A DNA stretch of 64,000 bases from Cercophora sp. LCS_1 (Eukaryota; Ascomycota; Sordariomycetes; Sordariales; Lasiosphaeriaceae): positions 1 through 64,000 of the forward strand of contig JAPZLL010000057.1 in assembly GCA_036250225.1 (NCBI GenBank). The letters run 5' to 3'. Shown here piece after piece: positions 1-12,200 of the stretch. The translations under genes were made by a program, and so were the position numbers. Each line of letters starts with the position of its first letter. Position 1 is the stretch's first letter. The notes under the pieces were generated by a model. That model did no database searches. It was not told where the DNA came from and saw only the letters and a program-made list of their open reading frames with translations.

Positions 1-2250
1 TGACCCGCACGTCCTGCATTGCCAGTGTGGGGCAGGAGGGCCTGGCACCCCCCCCCCCCCCCCCGCCCCCCCCAAAAAAAACTTCCAGATGGGAAGAGGA
101 AACGGGAATAGCAGTACGATTCAGTTGGCGCCGATGAAGGTGCTCATTCCTTGTATAAGCCTTCTTCCTTGTGATGTGTCAACTCATCGAAATCGTATGC
201 TCTAGCTTGATCGACTCGAGGGTCATAAAAACACCTCGAGGAGCCACCCGAGCTCGTGCTCGATCTCGGCACCGTTCTGCAATGGCAGGTACCAATTTGT
301 GGTGCCAGGAACAATTGGCGCTGAACTGCATCACCTGATCGCAAGCTGAACCAGTTTTCGGGCATTTTGGCCCGAACAGCACCAGGGGAGCCCAATCTGG
401 CCGCAAACTAGGCCACCGCAGTTTAAGATGGAAGAAAATTGATGGAGAAATAGTAAAAAAGAAAAGCCGATACATAAATTACAAATTCTCCAGGGCCGCT
501 GCGCATCTCTTACATGACTTGCAACCGTCGACGACTTACCAGGCTTTCATCAACGGTTGATGTTCCACGGAGCCCCCAGCCCCAGATGTTCTCGTCACCA
601 CGTCATTTGTTTTAGCGAGCCGCTGTCGCGTTGAGCGGCATGTTCCCGGTACGCTTGGCTTTGTAGTGAACCAGGCAACTAGGCTTGACAGCGCTCTCGC
701 CTTTGTGGCGTTGGGAGAGTAAGGAAGGGTGAGGGCCATCCGGGGCAGGCCCTCGTCTTCGCGACCAAGGCGCTGACGAAGCCCCGTGCCCGACGCTATT
801 TGGGCTCTGCTCTCTCTTCTCGCCTGCCAGACGAGAGCACGGATGGGTGACGTTGCCGCTGTCGTCAGCAACTCCAGTAACGACCCGGTTATGTCCCGCA
901 CCACGTCATTCTATTAGCATAGCATGTCGATGCTACGTCTTCAGTAGGGCGTAATTGAATTCTTCTGAGCTTTTTTCTCTCTGAAATTATGGCCTTGTGC
1001 CACGATACGAACGACACGCACATCAATTACGTCTCAAACTGCGGTCATTGGTAAAATCATACTCTGCTAATGTATACGATTACGCGTTTACAAGGTTACG
1101 CATTGCCAGGTAAGTGGTTCAACTAATAGGCCTAAGCAATTCTCTCAATCCTCCGATCCTGAAGGAACGGGTAAGGCGGATTTGACGTTAACCTTATGCG
1201 GGTTCTTTTTCTGCCTGCTGGCTACCTAGAGGGACTTTTACGATTATTCAAATCAATGACGCGTCCTCCTTCCCCCGCATACTCAGCCTTGCTAATTCTA
1301 TTTATGTATCTCTGTCTAGGCAGCATCCGTGCACGTCGGTGAGTCCGCGGCCAGGCGATCTCATTCTACACTGCAAGGTATCCTTATAGTGCTTGCAAGC
1401 TTGCATGGTGGTAACTTCCGTAACGGGCGTTTTCCTCCTTTGGCAATCCCGAGACGTAGCGCTAAACCGTGGTGATAGATGCCGAATTATCTGGTCATCA
1501 TTGCGCTTGGTGAAAGAAGTGCCAACAATGATAAGTTGTTCAGAAAAATGGACAATTCGACCTGGGCGTAATGGGTTTAGAGATACTGGAAAAGATCGAG
1601 AGCAACACTTTGGAATCCGAATATAATATATATGATTTATCGACGTGTTAAAAATGCAGGTTTTTTCTTCTCCTGTAGTTGGAGTGAAGGAAAGCGCGGT
1701 TAGGTGGTGGTAGAGGTCCCAAAACTGGGTCCTCGTAAATCCACTGCCATTTTAGACCCGTGGCAACTGTAGCCGAGGCAGCCCAGAACTGTGACCCCCT
1801 CGCTCAGTCTGGCTCAGTCTGGCTCAGGCCAAGGCGGCAACCGCTCAGTTCCGAAGAAGGAAAGGGAAATTCATGGTGTCGATTTTAGGGCGGTGAACAA
1901 GTTGTTTCAAAGAGAAAGGAACAAAAAGGATTAAAAACCAGAAGAGTGAAATTATCCTTGCATAAACCCCGCTGGTTTCTTCAGAATTCCATGCTGCCGC
2001 ACACACGTGACCGCGATTGATTGAGCTGCATCGCAATGCAAACAGCGCAGCGTGACGTACTCTAAGACAAGAACAAAGGAACACCAGCCGGGTCCAAACA
2101 AAACCACCCCGTCCTTTGCCCCCAACCAAGGCTGTGCCAAACAAACGGCGTCTGATCGAAACCTGTCCACAAAAATCTCAACACCGCCTGTTCGCTGGAC
2201 TTGTTCCTTACGGCAACCAAAGCACTTCAAGTCTCAGGCGGTAATCTAAG
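1..2250. other. gene-poor 5' stretch
   Basis: I see no convincing gene here. Open frames are short, lack recognisable domains and overlap on both strands. Positions 48-73 form a C homopolymer with a single G at 65, followed by eight A. The stretch from about 950 to 1700 is relatively AT-rich and full of stops. The last few hundred bases must hold the promoter of the F-box-like gene that starts at 2251. Confidence 0.5.
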
Positions 2251-4106
2251 ATGGCTCGTCTCAAAGATCTTCCAACCGAGATCCTCATGATGATAGTGAA
2301 GATCCTAACTCAGAAAATAGAGATGGAAAGGGAAGAGATGCAAGAAATGCGACAGGGTCTTGGTTCCAAATATGGCCCGCTTTATTTCGACGCTGCACCC
2401 CCACTGCTCAAGACATCGAGGGGCATCTTACACGCCAAGAAAGACTTGTGGTCTTTTGTGACGACATCGCGACATCTCTACAACGCGTTCTTTCCAACCG
2501 TGTACCAATTGGACGCTACTCTCGAGAACCCGATTGCCTTGGCATGGGGAGCCATCATCGGCTGTACGACTACCATGGAGCGAGCAGTTGCCACAGGAGC
2601 CAACATCAATGCCTTCACAGACACCAAGGTTTTAGATTCGTTTTCCCGTTCTCGCCATCGTTACCGTTTTGGAAAAGGTTTCAACCCTTTTGAGGACTCC
2701 CTTTCTCGCTACCGTTTTGAAAGAGGTCTCAACCTCATGGAGGACATTGACGTCACCGACTTTTTTCCCCCAGACCAGCCTGGATATCTTTTGGTCGCCG
2801 CAACCGCTCTCCACCTAGCCGCTGCAAACAATCAAACTCGGGCTGTCAAGTGGTTGCTGCGTCACGGTGCGGACCCGCATCTTGGTGTTGGTTCTGTGGA
2901 CGTGAGCGGCGGAATGGAACATTCTTGGCTCCCGATTGGCGTTGCGGCGTGGTATGGACATATCGAGACAATCCAGACGCTTCTCAATTGCGGGACATCT
3001 CTCTTTGCCTGCCACAAGCCGAAGCAAGGGGTGTCTATGAACTGCTTGGACATCGCTGCAACACGAGGCCATCGTCATCTGGTCCACCACCTCATCGAGA
3101 CCTACGACCGTGCTGAGCGGACCGAAACCAGCGCCGAAGCCCACGACATGATGAAGGAGCACGGAAAGTCGGCAATCCACTACGCCATGCGGACCCCAAT
3201 CAACGGGGAGATGATCACATACCTTGCAAGCCTCGGTGCTCGATGCACCTTTGGAACCAAGTACGAGGAATTTGGATCCGCGTCGCCGGACAAACCAATA
3301 TCCTTGGAGATTCACCCCTATTCGCATGGTTGCTTCGGCAACGTGCTCCACGTTCTTGCTGCTGGTTCCCATGAGCCAATGACCAAGGCAGACTATCTCG
3401 ACATCATGTCCAGCTACATGACCTTTCCCACTCCCCGTAGTCGCACCGAAACTGGGAGTGGCCCATATGCGAAGAAATGGTCGGTGGTCGACCGCTGCAA
3501 AGTCATTAAGCACATGTTCACCGCAGGCCACCACGCATCAACGAGGAAGTCACGCCAGGCAAGACAGCTATCATGATTGCCGCCGAAGGAGTCCCAGATC
3601 AGTCCGTCGAGTTCCTCGGCTTTTTCCTCGACTTCCCCGGATGCAACATCAACTACCAGAGTTCCGAGTCGGGAGGCGATACTGCCCTGCACGTTGCAAT
3701 CAGAACATGGTTGCAGCATTTTTCAGCGATGAGACATGGACCTCCATTCGGTGCCATGTCGCTGGAGGTCTCTCGGATCGTCCTAGCCCTTTTACAGCAC
3801 AAATTCGCGAAACCAGATCTTTTGCTCCCGAACAAAAATGGCGATACAATCTTTGATCTGATCAAGAATCATATACGTCATGTGCGAGCGATGCTGGAGG
3901 ACATCTTGAGACTGTTGCCGGCCAGCCGCGCTAGTGACCGTTCCGAAGAGTCCTTTGTAAAACGCGGGGAGGCAAGTTACGACATTGGTTTATACGAGGT
4001 TATTCTCGAGACTGCCCAGGACCGCGGCTTGATGACGGCTGGAGAACATGAGGTGCAGGCGGAGACTCTGAGAGAGATTCGTAGAGAATGCGCGTCGATG
4101 GGGTAG
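2251..4106 (+). pseudogene. F-box-like/ankyrin protein, frameshifted
   Basis: The protein starts with MARLKDLPTEILMMI, a short F-box-like LPxEIL helix, followed by ankyrin-type helices such as LHLAAANNQTRAVKWLLRHGA and repeats to the C-terminus. F-box/ankyrin proteins usually present substrates to SCF ubiquitin ligases; that role is inferred. The reading frame stops at 3576, but the homologous continuation (INEEVTPGKTAIMIAA...) runs in the +1 frame from about 3531 to 4106. Restoring one base near 3529-3533 would give about 618 residues, close to the intact paralogues at 4486 (610 aa) and 37092 (590 aa). The junction aligns with their (N/H)..V..EISDG segment. It is either a true pseudogene or a one-base sequence error. 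No intron is needed or visible. Confidence 0.8.
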
Positions 4107-4485
4107 CAGAGGCAGTGGAGTCTTTTTGGAAGAGGCGGAGGAATTGGCCTATGTCCTAGTCTCAATAAACCTGGAGAGTCTCGATGCGGCTGTTGCAAGC
4201 TCGTGGACTTATGCGTGTACTGTTGCTCATGAGTCTGGAATGTTCTAGGTTGTGAGAGATTCATTTTGCTTCAGGGCCGAAGCCGCCGGGAAGCAAAACC
4301 TTACCTAGAACATACCGAGATAGCACGCCGCTTGCGTCATTAAAGACCAGGCCCTAAGGAATACTAGGTTTCCAATATCCCCGGCACAAGTTAAGAGACC
4401 CCTGCTCCTAATTAATACCAAACAACAACTCATCACAAGTCCAACCGACGGCCCCCAGACCAAGCCCGATTCGGGGTTCGACACC
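4107..4485. other. intergenic, tandem paralogues
   Basis: A 379-base spacer between two same-strand F-box-like/ankyrin genes. It must contain the terminator of the first and the promoter of the second. I see no other gene. Confidence 0.5.
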
Positions 4486-6318
4486 ATGGCGAACCTATAC
4501 GACTTGCCGAACGAGCTCCTGCTCATGATCATGAAAGAGCTGGAGGCAATGGCCGCATCGGGTCGCTCAGAGGAGAAAAGGAAGAAAGCCTGGAAAGAGA
4601 TGGTCTCCTTCATTCACCTTGACCGACGTCTATACCGCCTCTGCCGACACGCGTTGTACCGAGCTGACGCCGCGCACAACGACCCCGTCGCTCTGGTATG
4701 GGGAGCCCTACACGGCAACATCCCTATGATGCAGTGCGCCATCGAGGCCGGGACAAGTCTCGACACGGTGCTGGCCCAACCCGAGCGCGTCAGGATGCGC
4801 GCCTGCAAATATCGCTACGGCAACCTGGGCACCGATACCCTCCGCCGCGTTGGCCTGTTGGAGCCGTTGGGGATCGCATTCCACGACGAGACCGGATACA
4901 GATATGGATCTGCTCTCTTCCCGACTACGCCCTTGTTCTTCGCCGTTGCCAACCGCCAGTACGAGGCCGTCCGATGGATGCTCCGAAACGGTGCCGAAAT
5001 CGATTCCACCATTCTCGGGAATACCAATGATCCTACGGCGGCCGCTCGACGCACCAAATGGCTTCCTATGGCCTGTGCGGTCTGGATGGGGGATTTGGAC
5101 ATGGTGAAAACGCTTTTCGACGAAGGCGCGTCCTTGACCAAGTTGTATCTTGATTCATCGTCGGAGGAGGAGGAGGAAGAGGAGGAGGGCTGTATCACCG
5201 CCCTCCATTTAGCTGCAGCGAAGGGTCACATGCGCTTGCTTGACTTTTTGATGCAACACAAAGGCTGCGACGACCTGGAGTTGACGGGTCTCGGGAAGAC
5301 ACCCCTTCATTACGCCGTGTCGGCAACCAAGAACGGCAGGATGATGATGGAACTGATCCATCGCGGAGCTCAAAGCCGCGTCGACGGCATTGGTGATGAA
5401 ACCGGGCCCATCTTGCGAACAGCGAGGCTGCCGTCTCCCCTTGCGCCGCAGTGCGCGCTTTTCGAAGCCATGTCCGTCGGCTGCTACGCCAACGCCCTCG
5501 AGCTCCTGAAATCAGGGATGTGTCGTGGCCTGTCTAGAGGCATTGCCAGGAGAATGGTCGCTCACACTTTTGACCAAAAGTCAACGTTCAATCCCACGCT
5601 TGGTCCCCGCGGTTGGGAGAGAATACCTGAAGAGAAGGACAACGACCGTCCAGGGAGGAGATGGTCAGCCATCGACAGGCGGCGGTTGATCGAGTACCTC
5701 TTCATCAGCAACTACGTGGACGTCAAGGACGAGATTTCCGACGGGATGAACGCTCTCATGATGGCGGCGCAAGCCAAGCAATTCCGCTCTCGGAAGCTTG
5801 TCCAGTTTCTTGTCGACCGTCCAGGCGCCGACATCAACCAGCGCCGGATGGGGTCCAACGGAGATACCGTGCTGCATCAAGTTGTTCGCAACATGTTGAG
5901 GGACCTTGTCTCCGGGACGAACTTCAACACAAGCCCCCTAGAAAACTTCGAGATCCTGACCAGCCCGCCCGGTAACAGACTTTCATGGAGGAAACCGGAC
6001 TGCCTCGCGATGAATGCCAGCGGAAAGACAATGTTCGACTTGGTCCATGAGTACTGCGAGAGGATTATTGTCAAGACAGCCCGGTTGGGGGAATTCGAAG
6101 CGGCCAGTGTTGAGCCCGGCTACGTCTTGCTGGAAAACCTATTGGGAATCTGTTCTAAGGCTTTGTTGACGGAGGAGCAGGTTCTCCAACAAAGGGAACG
6201 GGTGGCAGAGCACAGGAAGCGTGTACTGGCGAAGTGCAATGAGAGGTGGAAGAGCCAAATGGAAGTCATGCGGGCAAAGAAAGCATTGATGAGTATCGAT
6301 CATAGGTACCTTGACTAG
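4486..6318 (+). CDS. F-box-like/ankyrin repeat protein
   Basis: A single-exon gene of 610 aa. The N-terminus MANLYDLPNELLLMIMKEL is an F-box-like helix (LPNELL). It is followed by a conserved block (VSFIHLDRRLYRLCRHALY), the family signature DPVALVWGALHGN and ankyrin units, for example around residues 155-175, 195-215, 235-260 and 420-470. An acidic run of Ser and eight Glu (about 5158-5190) sits between two ankyrin units. The start follows a good context (ACACCATGG). By family it would act as an adaptor or scaffold in protein turnover, but no substrate can be named. It is the intact neighbour of the broken copy at 2251, and the two look like a tandem duplication. The C-terminal 60 residues are basic and helical. 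Confidence 0.85.
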   Translation: MANLYDLPNELLLMIMKELEAMAASGRSEEKRKKAWKEMVSFIHLDRRLYRLCRHALYRADAAHNDPVALVWGALHGNIPMMQCAIEAGTSLDTVLAQPERVRMRACKYRYGNLGTDTLRRVGLLEPLGIAFHDETGYRYGSALFPTTPLFFAVANRQYEAVRWMLRNGAEIDSTILGNTNDPTAAARRTKWLPMACAVWMGDLDMVKTLFDEGASLTKLYLDSSSEEEEEEEEGCITALHLAAAKGHMRLLDFLMQHKGCDDLELTGLGKTPLHYAVSATKNGRMMMELIHRGAQSRVDGIGDETGPILRTARLPSPLAPQCALFEAMSVGCYANALELLKSGMCRGLSRGIARRMVAHTFDQKSTFNPTLGPRGWERIPEEKDNDRPGRRWSAIDRRRLIEYLFISNYVDVKDEISDGMNALMMAAQAKQFRSRKLVQFLVDRPGADINQRRMGSNGDTVLHQVVRNMLRDLVSGTNFNTSPLENFEILTSPPGNRLSWRKPDCLAMNASGKTMFDLVHEYCERIIVKTARLGEFEAASVEPGYVLLENLLGICSKALLTEEQVLQQRERVAEHRKRVLAKCNERWKSQMEVMRAKKALMSIDHRYLD

Positions 6319-6723
6319 GTAGGTAGTTGCCACTGGATGGTCTCTTTCTTTTTCCGGAGTTTACGAGAATTGACACCATGGAAGAGTCCAGTTACGTCTA
6401 CCACGTCGCGAACCGATGACCTTATTGCTTTAAGTTCCCCTACAGATTCAAGTAGCCAACTTATGTCAGTTGTCCCAATTATACGGGGCTGGGAATGTAC
6501 CAAAGAAGAGAACCCGCAGGCCACAGGCTCCCACGATGATGTCCACCTTGAAAGTCCGGGATGTGTACAATACTTGTGATTTGGACAAAATGCGCTCAAA
6601 CTAACTCTCGTGAGAACTCGCTAGTGACTTGCTACGACCATTTCTTGTACCTTTGAGCGACTGCGAGGTCCAACCAGGAGGGAGCGCAATCAAGTTCCCG
6701 CCGTGCCAACTCTGAAGCCCAAT
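6319..6723. other. convergent intergenic spacer
   Basis: This 405-base region separates the 3' ends of two convergent genes. Nothing else is recognisable. Confidence 0.5.
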
Positions 6724-7372
6724 CTAGGCGTCCGCTTTCTTTTCCGCAGTTTTCTCAGTCTCCGTGGCTGAGGTACCCTCCTCTTGAGGTGCATCCGTTG
6801 ATAGGGGAGCTACAACTCCTGGCGCCGGCAACTCTGAGCCACTTGAGGTGGGTTGCTCGCCCCCCCCCATCCCATTCTCCAGGCCCTCTTCCCATCCCGT
6901 AGGATCATCCAATACAAGCTGCCGATGCAAGACGTCGTGGAGCCGTTGGTTGACTCTGATCACCTCTTGCCGGGCCTCGTACAGTTCGCGTCGAAGGCCT
7001 TGTATTATCCTAACCAAATCCTTGACTCTGTTGTGAGCCTTCTGGACAAAGAGGGGCAACTCGGCCTGCAGGTCTAGGGCCAAGTCGTGGGTTGTCGAGT
7101 ACGCATTGTACATTGAGCTCGTGTACACGGGGTCCCTTTCGACCTGGCCTGCCTGGAGCTGGCCATATCCTGAATCGGGCTTCTTGTAAGGGGCAATTGC
7201 GCCTTGTTCTCGTTTTGCAACAGTGCCCGTCTATTCTAGGTCAGCGTGGTGCCGAGCACCTGAAGTAATTATCTGGGCGGTAAGGGTGCGAGCGCACCCT
7301 GACCGGACTAGAAGGGTTGGCCTGGCAGCTTACCTGCGGGGTCTGACTGGGGTTGGAGGGTTGGTCTGCCAT
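6724..7372 (-). CDS. small coiled-coil protein, two exons
   Basis: The model has exon 1 at 7372-7334 (MADQPSNPSQTPQ) and exon 2 at 7230-6724. The 103-nt intron has donor GTAAGC, branch GCTGAC nine bases before the end, and acceptor AATAG. The phases agree, and the in-frame TAG at the exon 2 border is removed by splicing. The product has about 181 residues. A Gln/Pro/Gly-rich start leads into a long amphipathic helix (roughly residues 75-120, with LRRELYEARQEV and NQRLHDVLHRQ), then an acidic, Ala/Glu/Lys-rich disordered tail. I do not recognise a family. The gene at 8169-8870 on the same strand is also coiled-coil rich, and both stand just before the NLR at 9279. Confidence 0.65.
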
Positions 7373-8168
7373 ACCTCCAAGTGGACAGAACCTTGGGTGT
7401 GAGTAGAGGGTTCGGTTGTGTGAAACTGAATGAGCTTGCGTGCCGGGTGGTGCTTGGGACCGGCAGGCGAATTTATCGTCAGCAGCTCTGTGTTCGCTCT
7501 CTGGCGCCCTTCGTGTACTTTATGGCCGACGACCACAAGACCTGAGTCCAGCCCGGCATTGCCGTTATCGCGGATCAAGTCTCTGCCAGGAGGAGGTCCC
7601 TAAACGGAAATCCCCACCTAGGGTGACGACGGGAGCCTCAAAATAGCGCGCCGGTGATGAAGCAAGGCAAATCTGCAACAAAGCCCGACGTGAGGCGGCT
7701 TCTCCAGAGCCATGCAGTGTGACAACTCAGGCAGGCACTATTGAAACTCAAGCAGACTCCTAACGCAGGGATATTTCAAGGCAATTCCAGTGCACAACCT
7801 CGATAACCGCGGTTAAAATCGACAGAGCGGGGTTGCTAACCGATGGTTGGAGCGACGTTCACGGTTGAGGCTATCACTAATAACAGCGCGGAATCAGTCG
7901 CCGCCGAAATCAATCAATTTCCAAACATTGAGAAGATGCAAGGTTTGGCCCCCGCGAAGTGGAGCTCATTGCCTTTTGTTTGAAGAAAATTGATTGGTGG
8001 TGGGTTGCGTTCTCGCCAGCCCAGGTTTCGCCGGAGAAAGCGGTTGGCTGGAAGGCACGCTTCTGCCTTGGTGCGCGCATGCCCGACCCCACGGAGCTTC
8101 CTGTTCTTGCCTATCGCTTGCTCCTTCCCGTCTCTTGCATGGAGCCCGCCCGCCAGTGAGGAAAGAGC
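7373..8168. other. intergenic
   Basis: About 800 bases upstream of the small coiled-coil gene and downstream of the next minus-strand gene. It contains overlapping frames on both strands, none with domain content or convincing splice signals. Confidence 0.4.
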
Positions 8169-8870
8169 TCACATACTATTGGATCTACCTCTCCCCTTTG
8201 GATGTCGAATGCGGTCCTCGAGGTCGACAATCTTTCGCTCCAAGACCCTCTCAAGTGCGCTTTTGGGTTTCCACGGCGGATAGTCGACGTCAACCACAGA
8301 GACGCTGTTCCGCATCTGCATGTTGAGCCGCCAGACCTCCTCCCGCATATCGTCGCACCGATAGGTCAGCTGCCAGTTCTTGGCTAGCTCTCCCTTCAAT
8401 CGAGCGAACAGAGCCGCCAACTCGGCCTCTAGGTCGCGCACCTTCCTCCGCAGATCCGCTATTTTCCCGTCCTGCGCACGCGCTGCGTTTTCACAATCCA
8501 CGTCCCATGCCGAACGGGGCTTATGCAGCTGGGCCGCGCCGTCGCCCAACGGGATGCTGTCACGGAGCTGGCTCCTCATCCTGCTGACCTCCTCTCGCAG
8601 GTCAGCGCACTCGTATTGGCGCTCCCATGCCTCAGAGGCTGCGTCCCCAAGGAGGCCAAGGAGAAGCGATAGGAGGACGACAATCTCATCGACTAGTGTT
8701 TGCATGAGCTTGGTCTCGGTCCAGACGAGTTCGTCGAACTCATCGTCGTCAGGCTTCCGTTGGGCGTCGAGGCCCTCACGAATGGTTTTCTCTGCTAGCG
8801 CAGCAACGGCGCTCTCTTCTCCCAGCAGCGATTCGTGGCCGCCCAGCAAGAAACGCAAAGTGGGCTCCAT
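8169..8870 (-). CDS. coiled-coil protein, unknown role
   Basis: The chosen start, MEPTLRFLLGGHESLLGEE, gives 233 aa. The same frame stays open to 9179, but those extra residues look like translated non-coding sequence. The protein has a hydrophobic helix (LVDEIVVLLSLLLGLLG) followed by two copies of a pattern: a W-Q-Y/x-x-C/R-D-D/L-R-E-E-V segment, a short MRxQLRDS/MQMRNS segment and then a heptad-rich helix (IADLRRKVRDLEAEL and RKIVDLEDRIRHPKG). This internal duplication (YECADLREEV... and YRCDDMREEV...) is visible by eye. An upstream acceptor-like site (CTGACACCGCTAG at 8890) could add a 5' exon. I do not recognise a family. It is transcribed divergently from the NLR at 9279. Confidence 0.55.
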   Translation of the reverse strand: MEPTLRFLLGGHESLLGEESAVAALAEKTIREGLDAQRKPDDDEFDELVWTETKLMQTLVDEIVVLLSLLLGLLGDAASEAWERQYECADLREEVSRMRSQLRDSIPLGDGAAQLHKPRSAWDVDCENAARAQDGKIADLRRKVRDLEAELAALFARLKGELAKNWQLTYRCDDMREEVWRLNMQMRNSVSVVDVDYPPWKPKSALERVLERKIVDLEDRIRHPKGRGRSNSM

Positions 8871-9278
8871 GCCTGTCGTTTTTAGTCGTCTAGCGGTGTC
8901 AGGAAATGCGATGCTGACACCCAGCGCGAGGGTTGGGTCGCCAGAGGGTCGCCAGAGGAACGCAAACTCACTTGGATGTTGTTGAGTGGTATGTTCTAGA
9001 GGTGCTTGACATTGACGAAGGGTGGTACCTATGTAGCAAGGATTGTGTCTGATCAGGTTTCGATGCGACCCTGGCTTCAGGGTGTCACGTTGCAGGCGTG
9101 GGTGCAGGTTCGTCGAAGTCGGGCGCCAACAGCCCTTCGCCGCGCCCCATGCAGAACCGCGGAGCATGTGATTCACCATCTACCCAACTAACGCGCCTCT
9201 GGTACGGAGGAACGCATGCCACAGGCACTTACTCCCAGTACGCTTTGACCACCACGGTTGCATTTGAGGTTATTCGCA
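8871..9278. promoter_or_regulatory. divergent promoter region of NLR gene
   Basis: A 408-base interval between the coiled-coil gene (minus) and the NLR (plus). It must hold both promoters, but I see no clear TATA element. If the coiled-coil gene has 5' exons, they lie here. Confidence 0.35.
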
Positions 9279-12200
9279 ATGCATCTTCGGCACACAGATG
9301 CACACCCGTCGGATTTAGAGTTCTCCCAGCTGGTGGTTCTCCAGAAAAATGATCCAAAAGCCGGGAGAAGGAGGGCAGAGTATGTTTCATTGGCTCTTGG
9401 AGATCGAACTCTTCGTCATACATGCCCGTCGCACTGAACAGAGACATCTGACGTTAGTGGAGCAACAGCATCGTGTTTGTGCCTGGTCTAGGGGGCCATT
9501 ACCTGAAAACATGGGAGGCCAAAGTCAACACAAAAACCCAGAAGAAATCGCAGACTGCTCAGGATTGGGAGTCAATTGTTTGGCCGAAAGACCTTTTACC
9601 CCGCCACTTTCCAAACGTCCGTATCATGTCTTTTCGCTATAACACAACGATACGTGGTACATCGAGTGCTCTGGGCTTGCGAGATCACGGAAGAGACCTA
9701 CTTTGTCGCCTTCGCGAAGATCGAGAGGACCCAGAGGCTGAGCTCACACCAATCATCTTCATCGGCCACAGCATTGGAGGGATGATCGTCAAGAGCGTAA
9801 ACGTGCCCGAGAACCCGCCAAACAGTTTGGGGGTGCTAAACACTACTAGGCTCTGAACATTGCACTACGCGAGAAAACGGGCTTCCGGTCAGTCTTGGAG
9901 GCCTGTCAAGGCATCGTACGTGTAAGATTCTCCTCAACATGGTCATTGAAACTCACCCCGTTGTCTAGATGTTCTTTGCCACGCCCCAGTATGGAATGGA
10001 CAGCGCCGCATGGCCGGACTTTGTTAAGCACGTATTGCGATGCAATGCGCCGCGGCCGGGGGCCTTCCCTACAAGAAAGATGCTCACGGAGATGGAGAGC
10101 AACGTCTCGTCGCTTCTCAAAGTCTCCGAAGACTTCAAGCCCCTGCAAAAGAAACTGTCATTCGTCACATTCCTCGAGGACAAACCAATCCAGGGGCTGC
10201 AACATGTGGTACGTATGCAAGCTGAGCCGACGGGGCTGGCCATATACAAGGGCTCCGCTCACGTGTTGTCAGCTTGTCAGTAAAGCTCACGGCTTGATCC
10301 ATGACGCGTACAGCGAACAACACCAGATGATCACGGGTGACCATCTCAGACTTTGCAAGTTTCGCAGCGATGAGAAAGAGCTTTTCGATGCCACGGTCCC
10401 GGCGCTCGTCGAGTGGCTCCTCGGGGAGGAACCAAACACAATGTGTCCGTCACCTGGTTCTTCCAAGTAAAGATTCAGACGGAAACACTAACAAGTCTTT
10501 TACAGCGAGAGTTGGATCCCTGGGGCGCCGGGCCCTACTTTTGCTCTGTCCTCACGAGTTCCACAACTTCGTTATGGACAGAGAGCCCACCGATGGGACA
10601 TGCTCGTGGATTATAAAGAAACCGGACTTCCAGAACTGGCTCGGGAATGACCCTGGGAAGCAAAAGCTGTTGATTCAAGGGGAAAAAACTGGAGGGAAGA
10701 GCTTCTTGGCCAGACACATCATCAAGACCCTCGAGGCAGAACAGTTGAAAGAGGTGTCGTTTTGCTTCCTCAGCGAGTCGGTCCCGGGACGCCACGATAT
10801 CGAGGCCTTGTTGCGGGCAACGCTCCGCCAGGCATTGAATCACTCAGCTGATCCAGTTATGCGACACATCATCCCGCACTTCAAGATCTCACGGAGCCGG
10901 GACCCCAATGAGGAAGAGATCTGGACCAGGGAGTTCCTGCTGTCCATTTGGCCGAAGGTTATGGCGGAAGTACTCACTAGGTGCTCTGTTATTTTTGTGG
11001 TTGATGGCTTCGATGAGATGGGAGGTCAGTGTCAGGCTAAGTTTTTGCATTGTCTCCAGGAATGTGAGAAGCTCAAGCCAACACCGATCCTTCTCAGGGT
11101 CTTGATCATCACCCAGCGGGGTTCGCTACTTGACCCGAGCTACGGATTCGAGACATTGACTGTGACTCCTGAGGAGACTATCAATGACATTGCAGCCACT
11201 ACTTCGGCAATGTTGAGCAAGATAAGGAACTGCCTGCCCCAAGACGATGTCGGCACTGCGGATGCGTTGAATGCCGTGCGGGATGACATTGTAGAACGTT
11301 CGAACGGGAATTACCTTTTAACAACACTTGTCCTCGACATCCTGATCCGAAAACGGTTCACTTCCGGGGCGCATTTGTTGGAGTCACTGGAGCAACTGCC
11401 ACGAGATCTTGACGGGCTATACGGCCACTGCATCAAAAAAGCGTCTTCGATCTCCCAAAACCGGAGTCTTCTCCAGCAAGTCCTTCGATGGACCTTGTAC
11501 CAGAAGGCCAGACTCAAGGTCGCAGAGTTCGACTTTGCACAGGCTCTGGGGATGGCCATCGAGGAACAACCGGAATCTACGGTCACTTTGGAGCAACTCA
11601 ATCGATTCATGCAAGGCAACATCAAGATCAAGGTTGACTGTTGTTGTGGCCAGCTGGTCAAGTTTCAGGAAGATCAGCTCGGCTTTGTCCATGGGACCTT
11701 CAAGTCATATTTAATGTCTGGAGAAAGCGGTTTGTATGAGACTCTGGGTCTCCACAAAGAACATGCCCACGCAGCCATTGCGAGAGCTTGTATCGCCTAC
11801 CTCAATCTCCCAGCTTTCGACAACTCAGGGGGCCCACTGGAGTCAGGGAAGCAGATTGATTGGGAGACCAAAGTCCGTGAGCGAGTGAAGCATAATCCCT
11901 TTGCCAAGTACGCAGCACTCAACTGGTACAAGCACGTGGTCGACGCCGGACCCTCATGGCAAAGCAGCCCACCAATGGCGTTAGAGCTGAAGAAGCGATT
12001 GGAGGACAGAACCACGGAACAGGCAAAGTGCTGGATGGAAATCTGGTGGTACTTCACCAGGGGCGCAGATGATGAGTATCGAGGACTTCATCCAGACAAA
12101 CTTGTCGAAAGATACACTGCCAAAAATGCAACGACACCGGCGACGCAAGATGTGCCTCCTGGGTTAGTGATCGCGCCGGCGCCATCCGAAAGCGAGACGT

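Noticed and set aside
48..81. C and A homopolymers at the window start, considered as a telomere or contig edge
   Set aside because: No TTAGGG-type repeats. A simple tract; possibly low-quality sequence but not informative.
536..904. 122-codon minus-strand frame near the window start
   Set aside because: No domain, signal peptide or splice context; composition looks like chance.
2815..3534. 239-codon minus-strand frame
   Set aside because: Antisense to the F-box-like/ankyrin gene, with no features of its own.
4470..4482. GGTTCGACACC, resembling a tRNA B box
   Set aside because: No A box or foldable cloverleaf upstream; it lies in the leader of the gene at 4486.
9233..9447. Minus-strand frame ending in a perfect GTAAGT donor, tempting as a 5' exon of the coiled-coil gene
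   Set aside because: It overlaps the first NLR exon (9279-9379) on the other strand. The NLR exon gives the correct phase and the expected leader before the esterase domain, which is stronger evidence.
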